Source: Clostridia bacterium (GTDB lineage: Bacteria > Bacillota_A > Clostridia > Oscillospirales > CAG-272). From it: 5,968 bases of DNA. The translations under genes and the position numbers were made by a program. The DNA lies in NCBI GenBank assembly GCA_017935805.1, contig JAGBGV010000099.1, positions 1-5,968 of the forward strand, written 5' to 3'. This document shows, one piece after another, positions 1-5,213 of the stretch. Each line of letters begins with the position of its first letter. The first letter of the stretch is position 1. The notes under the pieces were generated by a model that saw only the letters and a list, made by a program, of their open reading frames with translations, was not told the DNA's origin and did no database searches.

Positions 1-677
1 CCTTCGATCTTATACATCATAGCGTCCATTTCCGCAAAGCTCATAACGCCTGTTACAACATCGGAGCGGATCATGAACGGGGGAATAACGTAAGTGAAGC
101 CGCGCTCGATCATGAAGTCGCGTGCGTAGGAGATAACAGCGGAGTGGAGACGAGCGATGTCGCCCATGAGATAGTAGAATCCGTTACCTGCAACGCGGCG
201 AGCAGAGTCAAGGTCGATACCGCAGAAGCGTTCCATGATGTCTGTGTGATAAGGAACCTCAAAATCGGGAACTACAGGCTCGCCGTACTTCTGGATCTCA
301 ACGTTTTCGCTGTCGTCCTTACCGATCGGAACAGAGGGATCGATGATATTGGGAATAGTCATCATGATCTTCTTGATCTTCTCTGCAAGCTCTGTTTCAA
401 GCGCTTCGCATTCAGCAAGACGTGCGGACTGCTTTGCAACCTCAGCCTTAACTTCTTCTGCTTCTTCGCGCTTGCCCTGAGCCATAAGACCGCCGATCTG
501 CTTTGACAGCTTGTTACGGTTTCCGCGGAGCATGTCAGCTTCCTGCATGATGGCTCTGTTCTGCGCGTCAAGCTCGATAACCTCGTCTACGAGAGGGAGC
601 TTGGAGTCCTGGAACTTGTTCTTGATGTTCTGACGAACCACGTCAGGATTGTCTCTTAAAAATTTGATGTCCAGCAT
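1..677 (-). CDS. serS: Seryl-tRNA synthetase, N-terminal 225 residues (cut by window edge)
   Basis: Class II aminoacyl-tRNA synthetase that charges tRNA-Ser with serine in the cytoplasm. Translating the minus strand from the ATG at 677-675 gives MLDIKFLRDNPDVV, the classic SerRS N-terminus. Residues about 30-105 are the charged helical-hairpin arm that grips the long variable arm of tRNA-Ser, with IPNIIDPSVPIGKDDSEN following it. The catalytic core begins near residue 130 and the reading frame leaves the window at residue 225 (MMYKIE), before motifs 2 and 3. The start is supported by AGAGGT at 690-685, 7 nt upstream. The core reads PPFMIRSDVVTGVMSFAEMD where typical bacterial SerRS has a GTGQLPKF-like segment; I believe this is a subtype seen in Clostridia. 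A serine-specifier T-box lies directly upstream, which independently supports the assignment. Identity is very secure; the subtype remark is from memory. Confidence 0.97.
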   Translation of the reverse strand, partial: MLDIKFLRDNPDVVRQNIKNKFQDSKLPLVDEVIELDAQNRAIMQEADMLRGNRNKLSKQIGGLMAQGKREEAEEVKAEVAKQSARLAECEALETELAEKIKKIMMTIPNIIDPSVPIGKDDSENVEIQKYGEPVVPDFEVPYHTDIMERFCGIDLDSARRVAGNGFYYLMGDIARLHSAVISYARDFMIERGFTYVIPPFMIRSDVVTGVMSFAEMDAMMYKIE

Positions 678-714
678 TTCTTTTACCTCTTTGTATTTTA
701 ATAAATTATTTTTG

Positions 715-753
715 AAAAATAAAAAATCCTCCGCCCGTAATTGGGACGAAAGA
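715..753 (-). terminator. T-box intrinsic terminator upstream of serS
   Basis: On the minus strand UCUUUCGUCC (753-744) pairs with GGGCGGAGGA (736-727) in a continuous 10-bp stem with several G-U wobbles and a 7-nt loop. A run of six U, an A and five more U follows (726-715). The 5' arm shares CGUCC with the antiterminator, so the two folds exclude each other. This is the off state of the T-box when tRNA-Ser is charged. Confidence 0.93.
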
Positions 754-930
754 CTCGTGGTGCCGCCCAAATTCGCCGCATAAGCAGCCTCATTGTTGCG
801 CAGTAAAGGGCGCTCCCTCACAGCTCGGAAAGTGGATACCGCAACGCCCGACGTCGGATCTCAGCATCCCGACTCTCTTTGGACGGACTTCATAGCAGAT
901 AGTTTTCGTCATTGCCGTGTTCACTATACT
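715..930 (-). promoter_or_regulatory. T-box riboswitch controlling serS (serine specifier UCC)
   Basis: Transcription-attenuation leader that reads the charging state of tRNA-Ser. Reading the minus strand, Stem I can be built as GAAA/UUUC at the base, a specifier loop, CUGC/GCGG, then GUCCG/CGGGC and GUCGG/CCGAC, with a GAGAG-type AG bulge and an apical loop of the usual T-box style. The 3' side of the specifier loop reads UAUCCAC, putting the Ser codon UCC at 836-834 followed by the usual purine. Stem III is GCUGC-UUAU-GCGGC. The antiterminator holds the T-box core GGGCGGCACCACG (about 768-756), flanked by AAUUUGGG and CCCAAUU arms that can pair. The competing terminator is listed separately. 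Uncharged tRNA-Ser should stabilise the antiterminator and allow serS transcription. The leader begins at a predicted start near 929-930. The T-box bulge reads CGGC rather than UGGN; see findings. Confidence 0.95.
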
Positions 931-941
931 TTGTTAGTATA
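925..941. repeat. Inverted repeat over the serS -10 box and start region
   Basis: TATACT, five bases TTGTT, then AGTATA form perfect 6-bp arms spanning the -10 box and initially transcribed bases of the serS leader. The related promoter at 2598-2626 lacks the second arm. It could be an operator or simply a chance mirror of the -10 hexamer. Confidence 0.4.
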
Positions 942-964
942 ACAAAAACCACCTGAAAAATCAA
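936..964 (-). promoter_or_regulatory. Sigma-A promoter for the serS T-box leader, embedded in the upstream terminator
   Basis: On the minus strand a -35 box TTGATT (964-959) is separated by exactly 17 bp from a -10 box TATACT (941-936), predicting a start near 929-930, just before the T-box. The -35 box sits in the loop of the terminator that ends the preceding lipoprotein gene, and the U-tract of that terminator forms part of the spacer. The same arrangement recurs at 2598-2626. Confidence 0.8.
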
Positions 965-974
965 GTGGTTTTTT
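939..974 (-). terminator. Intrinsic terminator of the downstream lipoprotein gene
   Basis: About 15 nt after the TAA at 991-989, the minus-strand RNA folds AAAAACCAC-U-UGA against UCA-G-GUGGUUUUU around a UUUU loop (arms 973-961 and 956-944). The pair at 964/953 is a U-G wobble in minus-strand RNA but a C-A mismatch in plus-strand RNA, so the hairpin is continuous (13 bp) only in the direction of the gene it ends. The U-rich 3' arm and trailing UUUUUGUUAU serve as the release tract. Confidence 0.85.
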
Positions 975-988
975 GAAATCCGAATATT

Positions 989-2548
989 TTATTTTCCTGT
1001 GCCGCCGGAGTACTGCTTCTCAAGCTCCTCACGCACGTTTTCGTGTGCTGTAATAAGATCTGCAAGTGCAACATGCGCACTGTTTTCGTAGGAGCGGTAG
1101 TAGGAGGCGAAGTTGTCCTGATTTGATGTAACAGAATCAATGATGGGGTTGAAGAAGAAGCCCTCAACATAATAGCTCCATGCAAGAGCAAATGCGCCGC
1201 CGTAGTTGTAGTGGAGAATGTCGATCATCTCAGCGTTGGCGGATTCTCTGGAATATCTTACCTTAAGGGTGGATTCGTAGTACTTGGGGATAACTGTCTT
1301 TGCGGTTTCTCTCGAGAGACATTCAACGACTGCACTTACAAGGTCAAGATCGCCAAATGAGATTGTAGAGGGAATAAAGCCCATTTCCGCAATGTCGTGT
1401 ACTGTGGAAATATAGTTGGGCTGTGTTTCATCAAGCTTGGGGAAGGGAAGAACCGCGAAATTAATATCAGAAGCTGCAAATTCCGCGGCTTCAAGAGCAC
1501 CGAGAGTCTGTCCACCGAAGAAGAGTCCTCTGCCCTCGAAGAATGCCTTGGATGCCTTTGCGGATTCGTTGTTGTAGAGTCTGCCTACACCTGTTTCGTT
1601 TGCGTTAAAGATCTTGATGAGGTCTTCCTGCATTGCAAGAGTTTTTTCGTTGTAAACATTGATCACAGGGTAGCCGTTTTCGTCTCTTGTGATATATCCG
1701 GGATCAGCACCTGTGAGGAAGCCCTGCATAGGTCCCCAGTAGTCCCAGGAGATGAATCCGTATGTATCTCTTGTGTCGCGCTTTCTGTTACCTGTCAGGT
1801 CGATATAAGTTGAGCTGTATGGATATCCTTCGCCGCCTACGAGGATCTCGTAGAATTTGTCGAGAGTCCATTCCTGATTGCGTACTACGTCATAAATACT
1901 TTCGGGATCACATCCGAAGATTCCGTAAAGATCCTTATTCATAATAAGACAGTCTGTGAAACGGATAACGTCAATGAAATAGTCACCTGCTATTGCGTAA
2001 CGGGTGCCTGACTTGAGTGCGATACTTTCCATAAGATCGTCGTACCAGTAGTCCTGCTCGAAATCGAAGTACGCACCGTAGGATGCATCGTGGAAGATAC
2101 CCTCTGTTGAGAGACCGATGAGTCTCATATCGTTGATGATAAGGTGGATACCGTCAGCACCGCTCTTTACAAGGTCACGGATGCTGGAGAATACCTCGTT
2201 GTATGTGAAGTCGGATTCGATGTAGTTGAACTTTACGTTAAGCTCCTCCTGAACCAGCGCGTTTCGCTGAAGTGCTGAGTCAGACGCCTTGTCGCCGAGC
2301 ACTTCCTCTGCACCCTGAATAAGGTAGTTGGAGGATTTGTAGGAATCAAGAGATTCGCCTGTGAGCACGTTTATGGAGCTGTGGATGGTAAATGTCTCTC
2401 CCTTGAAATCGAGGTCCTCAATGGGTGTTGTCTGTGGAGTTGTGTTGCCTTTTCCGGGACCCTTCGCACATGAGATGAATCCCATGCAGGATGTAATCAC
2501 AAGAAGCAGGGCCATGACTCTGCACAGAGATTTTGTTGAGCCTTTCAT
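989..2548 (-). CDS. Extracellular solute-binding lipoprotein (ABC-transporter type), paralog of 2670-4184
   Basis: A 519-residue predicted surface lipoprotein. Residues 1-26 form a signal peptide with basic start, hydrophobic core and lipobox FISC, giving Cys27 as the lipid-modified residue, followed by a flexible linker to about residue 42. The mature part starts DLDFKGETFTI, and its layout (GDKASDSALQRN near 85-96, a long GAYFDFEQDYWYDDL segment near 158-172, EWTLDKF near 226-232) resembles the large solute-binding lipoproteins common in Clostridia, generally presumed to bind sugars or oligosaccharides. The ligand cannot be read from sequence. Residues 250-261, DLTGNRKRDTRD, look like a degenerate calcium loop. 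The start at 2548 is preceded by GAAAGG with 9-nt spacing. No permease or ATPase gene is adjacent. It has its own predicted promoter at 2598-2626 and terminator at 939-974. The binding-protein class is likely; transport itself is inference. Confidence 0.85.
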   Translation of the reverse strand: MKGSTKSLCRVMALLLVITSCMGFISCAKGPGKGNTTPQTTPIEDLDFKGETFTIHSSINVLTGESLDSYKSSNYLIQGAEEVLGDKASDSALQRNALVQEELNVKFNYIESDFTYNEVFSSIRDLVKSGADGIHLIINDMRLIGLSTEGIFHDASYGAYFDFEQDYWYDDLMESIALKSGTRYAIAGDYFIDVIRFTDCLIMNKDLYGIFGCDPESIYDVVRNQEWTLDKFYEILVGGEGYPYSSTYIDLTGNRKRDTRDTYGFISWDYWGPMQGFLTGADPGYITRDENGYPVINVYNEKTLAMQEDLIKIFNANETGVGRLYNNESAKASKAFFEGRGLFFGGQTLGALEAAEFAASDINFAVLPFPKLDETQPNYISTVHDIAEMGFIPSTISFGDLDLVSAVVECLSRETAKTVIPKYYESTLKVRYSRESANAEMIDILHYNYGGAFALAWSYYVEGFFFNPIIDSVTSNQDNFASYYRSYENSAHVALADLITAHENVREELEKQYSGGTGK

Positions 2549-2597
2549 AAAAACATACCTTTCATTAAATTAATAAATATGCAGTTTTCTTGCAAAG

Positions 2598-2626
2598 AGT
2601 ATAACAAAAACCACCTGAAAAATCAA
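2598..2626 (-). promoter_or_regulatory. Sigma-A promoter for the 989-2548 lipoprotein gene, embedded in the upstream terminator
   Basis: On the minus strand TTGATT (2626-2621), a 17-bp spacer and TATACT (2603-2598) form a strong promoter with a start predicted near 2591. That gives an untranslated leader of roughly 40 nt before the ATG at 2548. It shares its sequence with the serS promoter copy at 936-964. Confidence 0.78.
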
Positions 2627-2636
2627 GTGGTTTTCT
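2603..2636 (-). terminator. Intrinsic terminator after the 2670-4184 lipoprotein gene
   Basis: Minus-strand RNA forms a hairpin with arms 2635-2623 and 2618-2606 around a UUUU loop, followed by a U-rich tail. It lies about 35 nt after the TAA at 2672-2670. The single base that differs from the copy at 939-974 (2635) turns the outermost A-U pair into a G-U pair, so pairing on the minus strand is kept. Confidence 0.85.
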
Positions 2637-2669
2637 GAAATATGATTCGATTCGGTCAAATCTTGTTTA

Positions 2670-4184
2670 TTACCTGTCACCTGTTGTGTTTTTGTAGTTG
2701 GTGACAAGATCGGTAAGGGTGCTTTGGGCGGTGTTTTCATATGAACGGTAGTAGGATGCATATGTGTCGGCACCGTTTTTGATAGTCTGGGAGACACTTC
2801 CCATAATAAAGTTTGCAATAGAATAATCCCATGCGAGAGGGAAGGCGTTGCCGTAGTGGTCATGGATAAGCTGGATCATATCCGCGTTGGCAGATTCTCT
2901 TGCATAGCGGATCTTCAGGGTGGACTCGTAATATTTCGGGATAACCGTATTTGCACTTTCCTTTGTCAAAGCCTCAATGACTGCACTGACGAGGTCAAAT
3001 TCCGCAAATGAAACTGTAGCCGGAATAAAGCCAACCTCAGTTATGTCGTGGATTGGAGAAACATAGTCCTGCTGATATTCGTTTAGCTTGGGATAAGGAA
3101 GGATCGCGAAATTCATCTCTGAGTTTGCGTAATCAGAGGACTCAAGATGACCGAGCATCTGCCCGCCAAGGAACAGAACTCTGTTCTCAAGAAACGCTTT
3201 TCTTGCGGCAGCATCATCCTTGTGTATCATAAAAGCGGTTTCAGGCATATGATAAAGCTTGTCAAGCTTTTCGCAGAGAGATACTGTATTGTTGTTGTAG
3301 TTCGCAAGCTGGGGGAAGCCTTCTTCATCGCGTGTAATATATCCGGGATCTGTTGAGACCATGAAGGGAATTGAAGAACCCCAATAATCGGTGAATGCAA
3401 TGCCGTAGGTGTCGCGAGTGTCACGCTTGCGGTTTCCTGTAAAGTCAATGTAAGTGGAATTGTAGCTGTAACCCTCTCCGCCCTGGAGAATGGACATCAA
3501 TTTATCAAGAGTCCAGTCGCCCGAGTGAACCACATCGTAAATGCCCTCACTGTCTCCACCGAAGATCTCGTACAGGTCCTTGTTGAACAGAATGGAATTT
3601 GAGTAACGGATGATGTCAATAAAGAAGTCACCCATCAGAACATGTCTTGTGCCTGATTTAAGCGCAACGCTTTCCGTGAGATCGTCATACCAGTAATTCT
3701 GCTCGAAATCAAAGTACGCCCCAAGGCTCGCATCATGGAAGAGTCCTTCCGCGCAGAGACCGATAATGCGTATGTCATTGATTATAAGCTGAATATCATC
3801 TGCGCCGCCGCCAAGAATTAGATTTCTGATATCGGAGGAAACTGTCAGATAACTGTAGTCTGACTCCATGTAGTTGAGTCTGATATTCAGATCGTTTTCC
3901 ACCTTTGAGTTTCTCTGAAGGGCGGCATCGGAGGCTTTGTCTCCCACGATCTCTTCCGCACCCTGAATAAGGTAATTGGAGGAACGGAATCCATTTTCGT
4001 CCCAAGGGTTTAGATTGGCTGAACTTTGAATGGTGAAAGTTTCTCCTTTGAAATCAAGGTCTTCGAGAGAGAATTTTCCACCGTCTGCTATATCATTTTC
4101 ATTCTTTCCGCATGAGAAAAGTGTAAAGCAAGCGGTAAGCGCGAGGAAACCGGCAATAACTTTAGTGAGCTTTTTCGTTTTCAT
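2670..4184 (-). CDS. Extracellular solute-binding lipoprotein (ABC-transporter type), second paralog
   Basis: A 504-residue predicted surface lipoprotein. The chosen start is the ATG at 4184-4182 (MKTKKLTKVIAG), with AAGGAG at 4200-4195 about 10 nt away. An in-frame TTG at 4193 would lie practically against that site and is less likely. The signal peptide ends in lipobox LFSC with Cys25 as the lipidated residue. The mature protein aligns end to end with the product of 989-2548, sharing YLIQGAEE, GDKASD.ALQRN, HDAS.GAYFDFEQ, TGNRKRDTRDTYG, DPGYITRDE and VIPKYYESTLK; by eye about half or more of the positions are identical. Residues 247-258 repeat the degenerate EF-hand-like loop. It sits 30 nt after birA on the same strand with no terminator between, so the two are probably cotranscribed. 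Presumed carbohydrate or other solute capture; the ligand and membrane partner are unknown. Confidence 0.85.
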   Translation of the reverse strand: MKTKKLTKVIAGFLALTACFTLFSCGKNENDIADGGKFSLEDLDFKGETFTIQSSANLNPWDENGFRSSNYLIQGAEEIVGDKASDAALQRNSKVENDLNIRLNYMESDYSYLTVSSDIRNLILGGGADDIQLIINDIRIIGLCAEGLFHDASLGAYFDFEQNYWYDDLTESVALKSGTRHVLMGDFFIDIIRYSNSILFNKDLYEIFGGDSEGIYDVVHSGDWTLDKLMSILQGGEGYSYNSTYIDFTGNRKRDTRDTYGIAFTDYWGSSIPFMVSTDPGYITRDEEGFPQLANYNNNTVSLCEKLDKLYHMPETAFMIHKDDAAARKAFLENRVLFLGGQMLGHLESSDYANSEMNFAILPYPKLNEYQQDYVSPIHDITEVGFIPATVSFAEFDLVSAVIEALTKESANTVIPKYYESTLKIRYARESANADMIQLIHDHYGNAFPLAWDYSIANFIMGSVSQTIKNGADTYASYYRSYENTAQSTLTDLVTNYKNTTGDR

Positions 4185-4214
4185 TGTGAACAAACTCCTT
4201 CTTATTAATTACTT

Positions 4215-4991
4215 CTATGTGTTGCCTTTTGTCATTCTGACCGTGACCTCGCCGCTGTCAAGAATTACGGTTTTGTCTTGGCATCTGACCTCAAGAGCAC
4301 CTCTGTCGGTAATTGACTGCGCGACTCCGTATTCTGTCACTCCGTCACGAAGGAAGGATATCTCCTGCCCGAGCAGAATGGAGTGACTACGGTATTCTTC
4401 CGCATAAATCGAAAAGTCGAAGCCAAGTCTGTATGTTTTCATCAGCTCGTGTACTACCTCGGCGCACAGCTCCTCTTTCGATGCACTGTATCCGCATCCC
4501 GAAAGCGAGACTGCGCGAGTTGAGGAGTCGTTAAGCTCCGGAACGGTGGCCATGTTGATTCCAACTCCGATGATCAGATAACGTGATGTCATCGTTTCGT
4601 AGTCGTTTACCGATTCAGCGAGGATGCCGCAGAGCTTTCCTCCTGAGAGATAAAGATCGTTTATCCATTTTATGCCGCATTCTGCTCCGCTTACGTTGCG
4701 GATTGCACGTCTTACCGCAACTGCGGCACATGATGTGGCACCGATCGTCTGCCTGATTGGCATATTTACGGGAAGCAGCAGACTCATGTAAAGCCCGCCT
4801 TCGGGAGAAATGAATGATTTACCCTGACGGCCTCTACCGCCCGTCTGCCTGTCGGCAACGATGAGCACAGGCGCGGTAGGATTATTTTCCGTCAGTGATT
4901 TTGCATCGCTGCTCGTGGACACGGTTTCGCCCTTTATGATTACATCTATTAGATCATTATCAAGAATTGAGCAGAGCTTTTCCTTGTTCAT
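4215..4991 (-). CDS. birA: Biotin-[acetyl-CoA-carboxylase] ligase, monofunctional
   Basis: A 258-residue cytoplasmic enzyme that activates biotin as biotinyl-AMP and transfers it to the lysine of biotin carboxyl carrier proteins. The biotin/adenylate loop is GGRGRQGKSF at 51-60 (family GRGRxGR/K). The catalytic-lysine segment is KWIND at 108-112, where most family members have KWPND. GGKLCGILAE (117-126) and IGVGINM (141-147) follow in the standard order. A small C-terminal SH3-like domain ends in DSGEVTVR (245-252). There is no N-terminal winged helix, so this is the class I type that cannot repress biotin genes as E. coli BirA does. The start ATG at 4991-4989 has GGAG at 5002-4999 with 7-nt spacing; the stop is TAG at 4217-4215. 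It is divergent from pgk and leads a probable two-gene unit with the downstream lipoprotein. Confidence 0.96.
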   Translation of the reverse strand: MNKEKLCSILDNDLIDVIIKGETVSTSSDAKSLTENNPTAPVLIVADRQTGGRGRQGKSFISPEGGLYMSLLLPVNMPIRQTIGATSCAAVAVRRAIRNVSGAECGIKWINDLYLSGGKLCGILAESVNDYETMTSRYLIIGVGINMATVPELNDSSTRAVSLSGCGYSASKEELCAEVVHELMKTYRLGFDFSIYAEEYRSHSILLGQEISFLRDGVTEYGVAQSITDRGALEVRCQDKTVILDSGEVTVRMTKGNT

Positions 4992-5021
4992 GTTTTGTCT
5001 CCGTTAAGTGTTGTTATCGTT

Positions 5022-5050
5022 ATTCTACCAAAATGTAGACCTCATGTCAA
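5022..5050 (-). promoter_or_regulatory. Sigma-A promoter for birA and the following lipoprotein gene
   Basis: On the minus strand a perfect -35 box TTGACA (5050-5045) and a -10 box TAGAAT (5027-5022) are separated by 17 bp. The predicted start near 5015 leaves about 24 nt before the birA ATG, enough for the GGAG site only. Confidence 0.82.
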
Positions 5051-5142
5051 TCCAAAATCTGTCGAATAGATATGTGCCAATAGGCAAAAATGTCTGACAG
5101 TTGTTAATTTTTTTAGTATTTGCGAAAATATTACAAAAACTG

Positions 5143-5171
5143 TTGATTATATCGGGAAATTGTGGTATATT
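5143..5171 (+). promoter_or_regulatory. Sigma-A promoter for pgk
   Basis: TTGATT (5143-5148), a 17-bp spacer and TATATT (5166-5171) predict a start near 5178 and a leader of about 36 nt. The DNA upstream (about 5100-5140) is rich in A and T tracts, as is common before strongly expressed glycolytic genes. Apart from this promoter, the birA promoter and weak short inverted repeats, nothing further is evident in 4992-5213. Confidence 0.78.
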
Positions 5172-5213
5172 AATATTTGTGAAAAAATTTTAATTAACAT
5201 AAAGAGGTTTAAT

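Larger units (their letters stand above)
936..979 (-). repeat. Terminator-promoter joint element, copy 1 (43/44 identical to 2598-2641)
   Basis: Forty-four bases match the copy at 2598-2641 with one substitution (T at 973, C at 2635). The block holds the complete terminator hairpin plus the -35 and -10 boxes of the next promoter. It lies between a solute-binding lipoprotein gene and the serS leader. Flanking sequence on either side does not match the other copy. Confidence 0.9.
2598..2641 (-). repeat. Terminator-promoter joint element, copy 2 (43/44 identical to 936-979)
   Basis: Second copy of the 44-bp block, located between the two lipoprotein genes. It carries the terminator of the upstream gene and the full -35/-10 promoter of the downstream one. 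The preceding plus-strand bases (TTGCAAAG) differ from copy 1, so the inverted repeat over the serS start region is absent here. Confidence 0.9.

Noticed and set aside
144..506. A 120-residue plus-strand frame opposite serS.
   Set aside because: Antisense shadow of an unmistakable SerRS coding region.
1397..1813. A 138-residue plus-strand frame inside the lipoprotein gene.
   Set aside because: Antisense shadow; the minus-strand frame has a signal peptide, a ribosome site and a full-length paralog.
2545..2556. A three-codon upstream frame (ATG TTT TTA TGA) overlapping the start of the 989-2548 lipoprotein gene, a possible translational-coupling leader.
   Set aside because: The GAAAGG site is only about 1 nt from that ATG but 9 nt from the ATG at 2548, so the upstream ATG is unlikely to be used.
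4185..4193. An upstream TTG start for the second lipoprotein, three codons before the ATG.
   Set aside because: It lies almost against the AAGGAG site; the ATG at 4184 has normal spacing and gives a standard signal peptide.
5075..5086. A TGCC-AATA-GGCA inverted repeat between birA and pgk as an operator or biotin-regulator site.
   Set aside because: Only 4-bp arms, upstream of both promoters, and it matches no biotin or glycolytic operator known to me.
5178..5202. A possible Rex (redox) operator near the pgk start: TTGTGAA followed by TTAACA.
   Set aside because: The half-sites are about 10 bp apart instead of 4 and the second is imperfect; the AT-rich context makes such matches likely by chance.
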